Shown: positions 17,500 through 27,807, numbered from the stretch's first letter. The stretch is DNA of 64,000 nt from Qipengyuania sp. HL-TH1 (GCF_036365825.1 NZ_CP142675.1:1736001-1800000); one strand, 5' to 3'. Notes: generated from the letters alone by a model not told the origin. Translations and numbers: made by a program.

Positions 17500-18579
17500 A
17501 TGGCGCTCGACCGCATCTCACTCATCGACTTCCGCAACCACGCCGCGACCGAGCTGGGCGAAACCGCGCAGTTCAACCTGCTGGTGGGCGAGAACGGAGC
17601 GGGCAAGACCAATATCCTCGAGGCGCTGTCGCTGCTCGCACCCGGACGCGGCCTGCGCCGCGCCGCATTGAGCGACATGATGCGTAGCGATAGCGGCGCC
17701 GGCTTCCGCATAGGCGCCGACCTGCGGCAGGATGATGCCCCGCTCCGCCTCGGCACCTATGCCGACAGCGCCAATCCGGGCCGCCGCCGGGTGCGGATCA
17801 ATGGCGCGGAAAGCAGCGCGACGGGTCTGGGCGAATGGCTGGCGGTCACCTGGCTGACGCCTGCGATGGACGGCCTGTTCACCGGTCCGGCCGGCGATCG
17901 GCGGCGATATATGGACCGCCTGGCGCTGGCGCTCGACCCCGCGCATGCCGGCCATGCCGCCCGCTATGAAGCCGCCTTGCGCGAACGCAACCGCTTGCTC
18001 GCTGACCGGCGCGAACCCGAAGGCGCATGGCTCGATGCGATCGAGGCGCAGATGGTCCCACATGGCGCGGCGCTGATGCGCGGGCGCGCGCGGCTGGTCG
18101 AAACGCTGGCGGTGCGGCTTGCCCAAATGCCCGCCGAACCCTTCGCGCGCCCCGCCCTCACCTATGCACCCGGTGCGCCCGACCATGCCGACGGGCTGTC
18201 GCAGGCGCTGTTCGACAACCGCGCGCGCGACCGCGCCGCGCAGCGCACGCTGGCGGGGCCGCATCGCGACGAACTGGAGGTGGTCCATGCCGCCAAGCGC
18301 GTGCCCGCCGCGCAAAGCTCGACCGGCGAACAGAAGGCTATGCTGGTCGCGATCACCCTCGCCCATGCGGGCCTGGCCGCGCAGGGACGCGCCGGGCTGC
18401 TGCTGCTCGACGAGGTCGCCGCGCATCTCGACCCGGTCCGCCGCGCGGCGCTGTTCGAGCAATTGCGCGGCAGCGGCGCGCAAGTGTGGATGACGGGCAC
18501 TGAGGCGGCGCCCTTCAGCACGATCGCGGATGAAGCCGCCGTCTGGCGCGTCGGCGCGGGCGCGGTCGAGCGCGCCTAG
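17500..18579 (+). CDS. recF: DNA replication and repair protein RecF
   Basis: RecF is an SMC-like ABC ATPase that, with RecO and RecR, loads RecA at gaps. Walker A is GENGAGKT at residues 30-37 after ISLIDFRNH, the family N-terminus. The signature and Walker B regions read SSTGEQKAMLVAITLAHA and LLLLDEVAAHLD. Length 359 matches. The stop overlaps the convergent arylesterase stop by 4 nt. Confidence 0.96.
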   Translation: MALDRISLIDFRNHAATELGETAQFNLLVGENGAGKTNILEALSLLAPGRGLRRAALSDMMRSDSGAGFRIGADLRQDDAPLRLGTYADSANPGRRRVRINGAESSATGLGEWLAVTWLTPAMDGLFTGPAGDRRRYMDRLALALDPAHAGHAARYEAALRERNRLLADRREPEGAWLDAIEAQMVPHGAALMRGRARLVETLAVRLAQMPAEPFARPALTYAPGAPDHADGLSQALFDNRARDRAAQRTLAGPHRDELEVVHAAKRVPAAQSSTGEQKAMLVAITLAHAGLAAQGRAGLLLLDEVAAHLDPVRRAALFEQLRGSGAQVWMTGTEAAPFSTIADEAAVWRVGAGAVERA

Positions 18580-19280
18580 GAAGCGGGCGGCAGCGCGGCT
18601 TCGACGTCGTCCACCGTATCATCGACCAGCGCCGCTATCCCCGCCGCAGTCGGATGGATGCGATCGGGCAGGAACATGCTGCGGTCTTCATAGATGCTGT
18701 CGAGCCAGAACGGCACCAGCGCGGCATCATATTGCTGCGCAAGATCGCCATAAATGCTGTCGAACTGCTGCTGGTATTCGCTGCCGTAATTGGGCGGCGA
18801 GCGCATGCCCATCAGCAGCACCGGGATACCGCGCGTGCGCAGTTCGTCGAGCATGGCAGCGAAATTGGCGCGGGTCTGCTCGGGCTGGATCCCCCGCAGC
18901 ATGTCGTTGCCGCCCAGTTCGAGGATGACGAGGTCGGGCGTGGTTGCCTGCGCATCGAGCGTAAAGGCGAGCCGCTGGCGCCCCGCCGCGCTGGTATCGC
19001 CCGACACGCCTGCATCGACCACGCGCGCATTGATGCCGCGCTCGCGCAGGCCCGCCTCGAGCTGTTCGGGATAACCCTGCTGCTCTTCCAGCCCGTAGCC
19101 TGCGAACAGGCTGTCGCCGAACGCGAGGATGCGGCGTTCGGGGCCCTCCACCACGGCATCCGTGGCAGGCGCCGACACTGCGTCCCGCGCGGGCCCCGGT
19201 GCTTCGGCCACCTCGTCCGCACTGCCGCAGGCGGCCAGCCCGAAGGCGAGGAGCATGATCGACAAAGGCCCGAGACGCAT
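18576..19280 (-). CDS. tesA: GDSL-type arylesterase/lysophospholipase (TesA-like) lipoprotein
   Basis: An SGNH hydrolase of 234 residues. The blocks are AFGDSLFAGYG (nucleophile Ser), the oxyanion Gly in VSGDTSAAG, GGND, and the catalytic Asp-His in LPDRIHPTAAG. A signal peptide ends in lipobox LAAC (MLLAFGLAACGSA), so unlike periplasmic E. coli TesA this copy is probably lipid-anchored; a Pro/Ala linker follows. It is divergent from an ABC ATPase and permease, the same tesA/ybbA/ybbP arrangement as in E. coli. A longer in-frame start at 19313 is less likely. Confidence 0.92.
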   Translation of the reverse strand: MRLGPLSIMLLAFGLAACGSADEVAEAPGPARDAVSAPATDAVVEGPERRILAFGDSLFAGYGLEEQQGYPEQLEAGLRERGINARVVDAGVSGDTSAAGRQRLAFTLDAQATTPDLVILELGGNDMLRGIQPEQTRANFAAMLDELRTRGIPVLLMGMRSPPNYGSEYQQQFDSIYGDLAQQYDAALVPFWLDSIYEDRSMFLPDRIHPTAAGIAALVDDTVDDVEAALPPAS

Positions 19281-19327
19281 CGGCGAGATTCCTTGTGCAA
19301 CACTGGGCCGCATGCCATCGCAGCAAG

Positions 19328-20017
19328 GTGACCAACTCTCAAGCCGCGATTTCCGCCCGCAACCTCACCCTCACCCTCGGTACCAGCGAAGCGCCGGTCG
19401 AGATCCTGCGCGGGATCGACCTCGATATCGCGCGCGGATCGACCGTGGCGCTGCTCGGCCCCTCGGGTTCGGGCAAAAGCTCGCTGATGGCCGTGCTCTC
19501 GGGTCTCGAACGCGCCAGTGGCGGGACGCTGCAGGTGGCGGGGGAGGATTTCGCCGCGATGGACGAGGACGCGCTGGCCCATGCACGGCGCGGACGGATC
19601 GGGATCGTGCTGCAGGCCTTCCATCTGCTGCCGACTATGACCGCGCTCGAAAACGTCGCCACCCCGATGGAACTGGCGGGCGAAAGCGATGCGCAGGCGC
19701 GCGCGCGGGCCGAACTCGAAGCGGTCGGCCTCGGTCACCGGCTCGACCATTACCCGCAGCAGCTTTCGGGCGGCGAGCAGCAGCGCGTGGCAATCGCCCG
19801 CGCCACCGCCGCGCGCCCCGATCTGATCTTCGCCGACGAACCGACCGGCAATCTCGACGTCGCCACGGGGCACGAAATCGTCGAACTGCTGTTCGCACGG
19901 CGCGCCGAAACCGGCGCCACGCTGCTGGTGATCACGCACGACCCCGAACTCGCCGAACATTGCGAGCGCGTGCTGCAACTCGCCGATGGCCGTATCGCCA
20001 CCGACACTGCGGCATGA
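19328..20017 (+). CDS. ybbA: ABC transporter ATP-binding protein (YbbA-like)
   Basis: 229 residues, LolD/YbbA-type ATPase. Walker A is GPSGSGKS, the Q-loop is IVLQAFHLLPTMTALENV, the signature is LSGGEQQRVAIARA and Walker B is LIFADEPTGNLD, with an H-loop in VITHDPELAEHC. GTG at 19328 was chosen; GTG at 19295 would add 11 residues. It is coupled to the permease by ATGA and divergent from tesA. In this family the pair is thought to act on envelope lipid or enzyme release, but the substrate is unproven. Confidence 0.93.
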   Translation: MTNSQAAISARNLTLTLGTSEAPVEILRGIDLDIARGSTVALLGPSGSGKSSLMAVLSGLERASGGTLQVAGEDFAAMDEDALAHARRGRIGIVLQAFHLLPTMTALENVATPMELAGESDAQARARAELEAVGLGHRLDHYPQQLSGGEQQRVAIARATAARPDLIFADEPTGNLDVATGHEIVELLFARRAETGATLLVITHDPELAEHCERVLQLADGRIATDTAA

Positions 20018-22520
20018 GCTGGGGCACCGCCTGGCGTATCGCGCGGCGCGATCTCAATGCGCGTTTCCGGGGGCTGCGGCTGCTGCTGGTCTGCCTGTTC
20101 CTCGGCACTGGCGCGCTGGCCGCGATCGGGTCGCTGACCGCCGCGATCGAGGGCGAGATCGAGGCCAATGGCCGCGAATATCTCGGCGGGGACCTCCAGG
20201 TGGAATTGTGGCAGCGTTCGCTCGACGAGACCGAACGCGCCGCGCTGGAGGAGTATGGCGAGGTATCCGCGGGCACGCGGATGCAGGCAATGGCGCGCTA
20301 TGACGACCAGGCGGCCCCGATCGAACTGAAGGCGGTCGATGCTGCCTACCCGCTCTATGGCACGCTGACGCTGGCCGATGGCCGCGCGGTCGGCGCCCCC
20401 GCACCTGACGAGGCGTGGCTGTCGCAGGGCGCGGCCGACCGGCTGGGCGTGGCGCCCGGCGACAGTATCGCTATCGGGACCGAGACGCTTGGCGTGGGCG
20501 GGATCATCGCCGACGAACCCGACCGGCTGGGCGAAGGGTTCCAGCTGGGACCGACCATCATCGTGGCCGAGGAATTGCCGGCGCGCGCCGGGCTGATCGC
20601 GCCCGGTTCGATGTACCAGTCCAAAACCCGCGTCCGTTTCGCGCAGGCGCGCGATGCCGCGGACGTCGAAGAAGCGCTGGAAGACCGCTTTCCCGAAGCC
20701 GGGTTCGATATCGACACCGCCGACCGCGCCGCACCGGGGACCGACCGCTTCGTCGACCGAATGAGCGAATTTCTCACGCTGGTCGGCCTCGCCGCACTAG
20801 TCATTGCCGGGATCGGCATCGGCGGCGGCGTGACCTCCTATCTCGACGCCCGGCGCCAGGGCATCGCCACGCTTAAGATCCTTGGCGCGTCGAGCGGCGA
20901 TATCGCGCGTATCTATGCGCTGCAGATCGTCGCTGCCGCGCTGGTCGGGAGCCTTGCGGGGATCGCCGTGGGCGTGGCTGCCGTGCCGCTGCTCGCGCGT
21001 GCACTCGAAGGGCTATTGCCCGTATCGAGCGGGGTCGTGATCGATCCCGGTGCGCTGCTGCTCGCGCTTGCCTATGGCATGCTGGTGGCGCTGGTCTTCG
21101 CCGCCCCCCGCTGCTGCGCGCGCGCCATTTCCCCGCCATGGCGCTGATGCGCGCGCGCGTCGCGCCGCTCGCCCGCGATCCGCAGGCGCTGCTGCTGGTC
21201 GGCGGCGGACTGGCCGCGATCGTCGCGCTGGCGCTGCTGACTGCCGAGAACCCGCTGCTGTCGGGCGGATTCCTTGCCGGGGCGGCGGCGGTGCTTGGCC
21301 TGCTCGCACTGCTGGGCTGGGGTATCCGCAAGGTCGCCGCATCGCTCCCGCGTCCGCATAGCCCCGTCGCGCGCAATGCGCTGGCAAACCTCCACCGGCC
21401 CGGCTCATCGACCGGCGCGCTGGTTACCGCGCTCGGCTTCGGACTTGCCGCCTTCGTACTGCTGGCTGCCGTGCAGAGCGCGATCGACGGCAATATCGCC
21501 AAGCGCGTACCCGACCGCGCGCCCGACTATTTCGTGCTCGATATCCCGCGCGACCAGGTGACCGAGTTCGAGACTCTGGTGCGCGAGGCCGATCCCGATG
21601 CCAACTGGCGCACCGTCCCCGCGCTGCGCGGCGCAGTGCTCGCCTTCGGCCGCGAGGGGGCGATGACCCGTACATCCGCGCTGGAGGATATTCCCGACGG
21701 CGCCTGGGCACTACGCGGCGAGCGCGGGCTGACCTATGCCGATCACTTGCCCGAAGGCAACGAACTGACCGAGGGTGAGTGGTGGGGACCGTTCTACGGC
21801 GGCGAGCCGCTGGTTTCGATCGATGCCGATTTCGCCGAGGCCGCCGGGCTGGAGGTGGGCGACATGCTGACCTTCGGCATCCTCGGGGTCGAACGCACCG
21901 CGCGGATCGCCAGCCTGCGCCGGATCGACTGGGAAAGCCTGGGCTTCAACTATGTCTTCGTGCTCAGCCCCAATGCGATCAGCGATGCGCCGCACAATCT
22001 GGCCGCGACGGTCGAACTGAGCCCCGGCACGCCCACGGGGCCCCTGCTCCAGGCGCTGGTTGCAGCGCTGCCTTCGGCGTCGGTCATCGAAGTCGGCGGG
22101 GTGCTGGAACAGGCGCGCACGATCCTCGAACAGGTCGGGCTGGCCACGCTCGCCGCGGCCAGCGTCGCGGTCCTGGCGGGCCTCGCGGTGCTGCTGGGCG
22201 CGATTGCCGCCGCACGCGCGGCGCGGACCTACGATACGGTGGTCCTGCGCGTGCTGGGAGCGGACCGGCGGCAAATTCTGCTGATGCAGCTTATCGAGTA
22301 CAGCGCGCTTGCCACCGCACTCGCGCTGGTCGCGCTGGGCATCGGTAGCCTGGCCGCATGGCTGGTGGTCACGCAATTGTTCGAATTTGACTGGTTGCCC
22401 GACTGGAGCGTGGTGCTCGCCGTGCTGGGTCTCGGCATTGGCGTGGTGCTGGCCTTCGCGCTGGGCGCCTCGCTGCCGCTGCTGCGCGCCAAGCCTGCCC
22501 AGGCATTGCGCGCGCTCTAG
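20014..22520 (+). pseudogene. ybbP: FtsX-family ABC permease (YbbP-like), frameshifted at a C run
   Basis: The gene encodes a large permease with two FtsX-like halves. The first frame runs from MSWGTAWRIARRDLNARFRG through a MacB-like periplasmic domain and the helices LVGLAALVIAGIGIGGGVTSY and YALQIVAAALVGSLAGI, then ends at a premature TGA near 21147. The second frame starts by 21138 and carries the remaining helices to KPAQALRAL. Adding one C to the C6 run at 21104-21109 joins them seamlessly (FAAPPLLRARHFPAMALMRARV) into 835 residues, the normal YbbP size. It is therefore a sequencing error, a recent inactivation, or a phase-variable tract. Confidence 0.88.
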
Positions 22521-22717
22521 GCGGCGGCGCCGACCTTGTAGCGTCGAGGCGGCAAGCTACGTCCCGAGATCGATACCGACGGCACGCGTCGCACCCATCG
22601 TGCGATAGAACGTCGCGAATTGCGGCCCGGCGGCAATGCTCGGGGGTTAGCCCCCGCGGCGCGAATGGCGACGGGCATGGCATGACCCTCGCCGAGCTAC
22701 ACGCTTCAGGCAAAGAA

Positions 22718-22739
22718 AAGGGGGCCCGCAGGCCCCCTT
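22718..22739 (-). terminator. Terminator of the TonB receptor gene
   Basis: A 9-bp AAGGGGGCC/GGCCCCCTT stem with loop CGCA lies just beyond the receptor stop; on the minus strand it is followed by TTTTCTTTG. It may also serve the convergent permease transcript. Confidence 0.75.
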
Positions 22740-22763
22740 CCCTTTTCTAGATGCCGGCTTCGA

Positions 22764-25457
22764 TCAGAAGCGGAACCTTGCGGCCACGCCGTAGGTGCGC
22801 GGCTGGTTCGGGTAACCCGAGATCGCCTGCCCCTGCGCCACTGCGGGGAAGACCGTGGTCAGGTACCGGTCGTCGAGCAGGTTGCGGCCCCACACGGTCA
22901 GTTCCAGCCCCATGTCGAAGGCATAGGTGAACGATGCGTTGAGGCTGTTGACCTCGCGCTTGAAGGCAGCGGCCGCGGCGCGGGCCGGACCGAAGTCGCG
23001 TTCACCGGTGGCCGGATCAACCACGATGTAGTTGGTCAGGCCGTCAACCATCTGCACCGGCGACGAGTAGGAGAAATCGCCGCGCAGGATGACACGATCA
23101 CCGCGCGAGTTGATTTCCTTGTTGTACTGCGCGCCGAAGACGGCGGACAGTTCGGGCACGCCGGCAACCGGTTCACCCGAAAGATCACCCACGGGCGAAG
23201 CGACGAAGTTATCGTACTGCGCATCGAGATAGGTCATCGCGACGCTCAGCGTCAGCGCATCGCTGGCGTAGAACTGGCCGTCGAATTCGACCCCGAAGGT
23301 TTCCTGCTTGCCGGCATTCGACAGGATGAAGGACGTACCCGTGAAGGTGTTCGCCTGGAAATCCTCGATCGACTGCTGGAAGAAGGTCAGGTTCGCCGCA
23401 GCACGGCTCCAGTTACCCTTGATGCCGACTTCGTAGACTTCCGAATTCTCGGCATTGGCGAAACGGGTACCCGGACGCAGGTTGGTGACCGCGAGGTCCT
23501 GCGCCTGCAGCGCGGCGAAGTCGGCCGGCAGCGGACGGCTGTCGCGCGACAGGTTGAAGCTCGGTGCCTTGTAGCCGGTCGCCCAGCTGGCATAGACGTT
23601 GAGCGTGGGCGTGACTTCGTAAGCCAGGCGGACGTTCCAGCTCCAGTCGTCGTCATTGGTCGAGCAGTCCTCAACCGCGTTCGGGCAGTTCTGCATCGGC
23701 GGCAGGAACTGGAACGGGGTCAGTGCCAGCAGCGGGTTCACCGCGGGGTTGGCATCGTTGGCATCGGCGAAGGCCTGCACGCCCGCCGAAACCTGGCCGA
23801 AGGCGGCCGGGTTGGCACCGGCGAAGGCGCCGATTTCAGCCTGGCTGGCCGGACGGCCGAGGCCGAGCAGCGTGCCGACCTGCGTGGCGAGACCCTGCGC
23901 GAAGATCGCGGTGTTACCCGAGGCCACCAGGTCGATGTTCGAGAACACATCGGTGCTCGTCGAATTGGTGACGATCTGCTTCTTGTCCTTGGTGTAGTTC
24001 GCACCCAGCGTGAGGACGAGACGATCGGTGATCTCGAAATCGACATTGCCGAAGATCGAGAACGCTTCATTGTCCTGAACGATGTTGTTGAAGAAGCCCT
24101 GGCCTTCGGCAAAGAACTGGCCGGTGTAATCGGTGCCGTTCAGCGCCGAGAGCGTGGCTTCGAGCGTATTGACATTCTGCGTGCCCCCGGTCGCACCCTG
24201 CAGCAGCAGGTCGGCGAAGGGACGGAAGCCGGGACCAAAAACGATCTGGTCCGACGTATCGACGCGTTCGTCGAAGTAATAGCCGCCGATCAGGAAGTTG
24301 AACGGGCCGTCGAAATCCGAGGCAATCCGCAGTTCCTGGGTGAAGGTTTCGATATCGGCATCGCCGATATTCGCCCCGCTCACCGCCGGAAGGCTGGTGA
24401 AGTCGACGTCCTGGTCGGCGCCGAGCTTGGTCTTGCGATAGGCGGTGATCGAGGTCAGCCCCAGCGCGCCGAAGTCGTAATCGATCTGGCCCGAGATGCC
24501 GTAGTTCTCGACGTTGTTGATCGGATCGACGTCGGTGAACACGACATCGCCATCGGGATTGTTGCGGAAATCGTTGACCTGGCCGCCGAGCAGCTGGATC
24601 GCACCGATTTCGGCCGAGGTCGCCACGTTGAGTACGCCGCAGCAGCGCTCTTCGATCTTGTCGTAATCGCCGATTACGCGGACGCGCAGCGGGCCGCCAT
24701 TGTCGAACAGCAGCTGGCCGCGGGTGAACCAGCGGTCGCGGTCGTTGATGTCGTCGCCATTGACGCCATTGGTCAGGTAGCCGTCCCGCTTGTTGATGCC
24801 GCCGCCCGCGCTGAAGGCGACCGAATCGCTGATCGGGCCGGTGACGAAACCTTTGACGACCATCGCGTCGTAATTGCCGTAGCTGGCTTCGACCATGCCG
24901 CCGAAATCGAACTGCGGTTCCTTGGTGACGATCGAGATCACGCCGGCGCTGGCGTTTTTGCCGAACAGCGTCGACTGCGGGCCGCGCAGCACTTCGACGC
25001 GCTGGATGTCGGGAAGATCGGAAATCTGCGACACCGCGCGGCTGCGATAGACGCCGTCGACGAACATCGCGACCGAGGGCTCGAGACCGATGTTGTTGCC
25101 ATCGGTGCCGAAGCCGCGAACCGAATAGCTAGTCGCGAACGAGCTCTGGTTCTGGCTGACGCGCAGCGAGGGGACCAGCGTGGCGAGATCGGCGACGTCG
25201 CGAATCTGGGCCTGCTCGATCGCTTCGGAGGTGGTCACGCTGACCGCGACGGGGGTTTCCTGCAGCGTCTGCTCGCGCTTGGTCGCGGTGACGATGATCA
25301 CATTGCCGCTGGCGGGAGCGGCGATATCGGTATCGTCGGCCTGGATGTCAGCGTCGGCGTCCTGCGCCTGGGCGGCGGCGGGCAGAACCAGCGCGGCAGC
25401 GCCGGCCAGCAAGGCGGTACGAACGGACGCGTGGCGGCCGAAAGTATTGAATTTCAT
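22764..25457 (-). CDS. TonB-dependent outer-membrane receptor
   Basis: 897 residues. A signal peptide (LLAGAAALVLPAAAQAQ) is followed by the TonB-box region (VIIVTATKREQTLQETPVAV). The plug domain includes LVPSLRVSQNQSSFATSYSVRGFG, RVEVLRGPQSTLFGKNASAGVI and IVTKEP. The 22-strand barrel ends in YGVAARFRF with a terminal Phe. The receptor is solitary: no SusD, sigma/anti-sigma or catabolic gene is next to it. The substrate is therefore unknown; the family in sphingomonads covers siderophores, sugars and aromatics. It has its own terminator. Confidence 0.95.
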   Translation of the reverse strand: MKFNTFGRHASVRTALLAGAAALVLPAAAQAQDADADIQADDTDIAAPASGNVIIVTATKREQTLQETPVAVSVTTSEAIEQAQIRDVADLATLVPSLRVSQNQSSFATSYSVRGFGTDGNNIGLEPSVAMFVDGVYRSRAVSQISDLPDIQRVEVLRGPQSTLFGKNASAGVISIVTKEPQFDFGGMVEASYGNYDAMVVKGFVTGPISDSVAFSAGGGINKRDGYLTNGVNGDDINDRDRWFTRGQLLFDNGGPLRVRVIGDYDKIEERCCGVLNVATSAEIGAIQLLGGQVNDFRNNPDGDVVFTDVDPINNVENYGISGQIDYDFGALGLTSITAYRKTKLGADQDVDFTSLPAVSGANIGDADIETFTQELRIASDFDGPFNFLIGGYYFDERVDTSDQIVFGPGFRPFADLLLQGATGGTQNVNTLEATLSALNGTDYTGQFFAEGQGFFNNIVQDNEAFSIFGNVDFEITDRLVLTLGANYTKDKKQIVTNSTSTDVFSNIDLVASGNTAIFAQGLATQVGTLLGLGRPASQAEIGAFAGANPAAFGQVSAGVQAFADANDANPAVNPLLALTPFQFLPPMQNCPNAVEDCSTNDDDWSWNVRLAYEVTPTLNVYASWATGYKAPSFNLSRDSRPLPADFAALQAQDLAVTNLRPGTRFANAENSEVYEVGIKGNWSRAAANLTFFQQSIEDFQANTFTGTSFILSNAGKQETFGVEFDGQFYASDALTLSVAMTYLDAQYDNFVASPVGDLSGEPVAGVPELSAVFGAQYNKEINSRGDRVILRGDFSYSSPVQMVDGLTNYIVVDPATGERDFGPARAAAAAFKREVNSLNASFTYAFDMGLELTVWGRNLLDDRYLTTVFPAVAQGQAISGYPNQPRTYGVAARFRF

Positions 25458-25679
25458 GAAATGTCCTCTTCTCTCAAGACGTCTTTTTGGTCTGCTGCGC
25501 AGTCCCCAAATAACGCAGGCGAGCGGCGGATTACCAGACTTGCATGCCCTCTCAAGCGTTTAGCCGACGCGTGACGCAGCGGGGTCCGCGACTGTGCCTT
25601 TCGCGTTACACCGCAACGGCTTGTCGCAGTGCAGCATCTAAGCTAGGGGCGCGCCCGAAACGCATCGTGCCGCTCATGC

Positions 25680-25701
25680 GTTAACGCTACGGCACGCTAA
25701 C
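25680..25701. promoter_or_regulatory. Imperfect inverted repeat upstream of typA
   Basis: GTTAaCG and CGcTAAC arms flank an 8-nt spacer in the 258-bp divergent region between the TonB receptor and typA, 15 bp before the typA start. It could be an operator or a leader hairpin near the ribosome site. No other clear element was seen in this region. Confidence 0.25.
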
Positions 25702-25715
25702 AGAAAGCACATTCC

Positions 25716-27533
25716 ATGTCCCGCGACCTGCGCAACGTGGCGATCATCGCCCACGTCGACCACGGCAAGACAACTCTCGTCGACCAACTTTTCCGTCAAT
25801 CCGGCACCTTCCGCGAAAACCAGCGCGTCGAAGAACGTGCGATGGATTCGAACGACCTGGAAAAGGAACGCGGGATCACGATTCTCGCCAAGTGCACCAG
25901 CGTCGAATGGAACGGCACGCGTATCAATATCGTCGATACGCCGGGCCACGCCGACTTCGGCGCCGAGGTCGAGCGCATCCTCTCGATGGTCGATGGGGTG
26001 ATCCTGCTGGTCGACAGCGCCGAAGGCCCGATGCCGCAGACCAAGTTCGTCACCGGCAAGGCTCTCGGCCTGGGCCTGCGCCCGATCGTCGTCGTCAACA
26101 AGATCGACCGCAGCGATGCCCGCCCGCAGGCGGTGCTCGACGAAGTGTTCGACCTCTTCGCAAGCCTCGATGCGAATGACGACCAGCTCGACTTCCCCAG
26201 CCTGTGGGCTTCGGGCCGCGACGGTTACGCCAGCGAAGACGAGCATGCGCGCGAAGGCAATCTGGATGCGCTGTTCAAGCTGATCGTCGACCACGTCCCC
26301 GCGCCGGGCCTCGATACCGAAGCCCCGTTCAGCTTCCTCGCGACGCTGCTCGACCGCGACAATTTCATGGGCCGCGTGCTCACTGGCCGCGTCCAGTCGG
26401 GCACGGTCAACATCAACGACCCGATCCACGCGCTCGACGCGCAGGGCACTGTCATCGAAGTCGGCCGCGCAACCAAGCTGCTGAGCTTCGACGGCCTCGA
26501 CCGCGTGCCGGTCGAAAGCGCCGAGGCGGGCGATATCATCGCCATCGCCGGTCTTGAGAAGGCGACCGTTTCGAACACCATCGCCGATCCGCAGATCAAG
26601 ACGCCGATCGAGGCGCAGCCGATCGATCCGCCGACGCTCGCCATGCGTTTCGCCGTCAACGACAGCCCGCTGGCCGGCCGCGAAGGCAGCAAGGTCACCA
26701 GCCGCATGATCCGCGACCGCCTGTATCGCGAAGCGGAAACCAATGTCGCCATCCGCATCACCGAAAGCGCCGACAAGGACAGCTTCGAGGTTGCCGGGCG
26801 CGGCGAACTGCAGCTGGGCGTGCTCATCGAAACGATGCGCCGCGAAGGCTTCGAACTCGGCATCAGCCGTCCGCGCGTGCTGTTCCGTGAAGAAAACGGC
26901 CAGCGCATGGAGCCGTTCGAAACGGTCGTCATCGACGTCGATGACGAGCATTCGGGCACGGTTGTCGAGAAGATGCAGCGCCGCAAGGCCGAGCTGACCG
27001 AAATGCGCCCCAGCGGCCAGGGCAAGACCCGCATCACCTTCTCCGCCCCGTCGCGCGGCCTGATCGGCTATCACGGCGAATTCCTGTCCGACACGCGCGG
27101 CACCGGCATCATGAACCGCATCTACGAGAAGTACGACACCTACCGCGGCAAGATCGAAGGCCGCCAGAACGGCGTGCTGATCTCGATGGTGTCCGGCGAA
27201 GCCGTACCCTACGCGCTCAACATGCTGGAAGAACGCGGCGAGCTGTTCATCGGCGGCGGCGCGAAGATCTACGAAGGCATCATCATCGGCGAAAACGCCA
27301 AGCCGGACGACCTCGAGGTCAACCCGATGAAGTCGAAGCAGCTGACCAACTTCCGTTCGACCGGTAAGGACGATTCGATCCGCCTTACCCCGCCGCGCGT
27401 TATGACGCTGGAACAGGCCATCGCCTATATCGACGACGACGAGATGGTCGAAGTGACGCCCGAGAACATCCGCCTGCGCAAGGCGATCCTCGATCCGCAC
27501 GAGCGCAAGCGCGCGAAGCGTTCGGCCGGGTAA
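25716..27533 (+). CDS. typA: Ribosome-associated translational GTPase TypA/BipA
   Basis: TypA/BipA is an EF-G-like GTPase acting in stress responses and 50S assembly. G1 is AHVDHGKT at residues 12-19, switch I is ERGITI, G3 is DTPGHADFG and G4 is NKIDR. Domain II and the EF-G-like domains follow, with RGELQLGVLIETMRREGFEL and the BipA-specific C-terminal part (KSKQLTNFRSTGKDDSIRLTPP). Length 605 equals the family norm. It is monocistronic with a strong terminator. Confidence 0.98.
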   Translation: MSRDLRNVAIIAHVDHGKTTLVDQLFRQSGTFRENQRVEERAMDSNDLEKERGITILAKCTSVEWNGTRINIVDTPGHADFGAEVERILSMVDGVILLVDSAEGPMPQTKFVTGKALGLGLRPIVVVNKIDRSDARPQAVLDEVFDLFASLDANDDQLDFPSLWASGRDGYASEDEHAREGNLDALFKLIVDHVPAPGLDTEAPFSFLATLLDRDNFMGRVLTGRVQSGTVNINDPIHALDAQGTVIEVGRATKLLSFDGLDRVPVESAEAGDIIAIAGLEKATVSNTIADPQIKTPIEAQPIDPPTLAMRFAVNDSPLAGREGSKVTSRMIRDRLYREAETNVAIRITESADKDSFEVAGRGELQLGVLIETMRREGFELGISRPRVLFREENGQRMEPFETVVIDVDDEHSGTVVEKMQRRKAELTEMRPSGQGKTRITFSAPSRGLIGYHGEFLSDTRGTGIMNRIYEKYDTYRGKIEGRQNGVLISMVSGEAVPYALNMLEERGELFIGGGAKIYEGIIIGENAKPDDLEVNPMKSKQLTNFRSTGKDDSIRLTPPRVMTLEQAIAYIDDDEMVEVTPENIRLRKAILDPHERKRAKRSAG

Positions 27534-27560
27534 TCACCCGCCGACAACTGATGAGATACG

Positions 27561-27591
27561 AAAGGGGCCGGATGATTTCCGGCCCCTTTTT
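27561..27591 (+). terminator. Rho-independent terminator of typA
   Basis: A 12-bp stem AAAGGGGCCGGA/TCCGGCCCCTTT with a 5-nt loop, followed by further T residues, lies 27 nt after the typA stop. Confidence 0.9.
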
Positions 27592-27711
27592 CGTCCTGCG
27601 CCCTGCGCCCGAACGGCCCCTGCGCCAAAATATACAATCAATGCCGGTGCACGCGGCGTAGCCTTGGGGCAACACAAGCCAGACATAAGAACCACCGGAT
27701 CGCTCACCTAC

Positions 27712-27745
27712 GGCAAGCAAGGCCCGAAAGCCTGCTGCGCTTGCC
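27712..27745 (+). other. Hairpin in the 5' leader of the membrane protein/lysin pair
   Basis: Nested complementary arms (GGCAAGC/GCTTGCC outside, AGGC/GCCT inside) form a predicted stem in the 216-bp region between the typA terminator and the GTG at 27808. It lacks a T run, so it looks more like a structured leader than a terminator. It would lie inside the coding region if the TTG at 27664 were the true start. Confidence 0.3.
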
Positions 27746-27807
27746 TTCGTCATCGATTGGGGGATCGAAGCCATGGCTATCTGCCCGTTATCAATGCGGC
27801 CCGCACG

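Noticed and set aside
25674..27500. 608-codon open frame on the minus strand opposite typA
   Set aside because: It is the mirror of a perfectly conserved GTPase and has no recognisable domain; long antisense frames are expected in GC-rich DNA.
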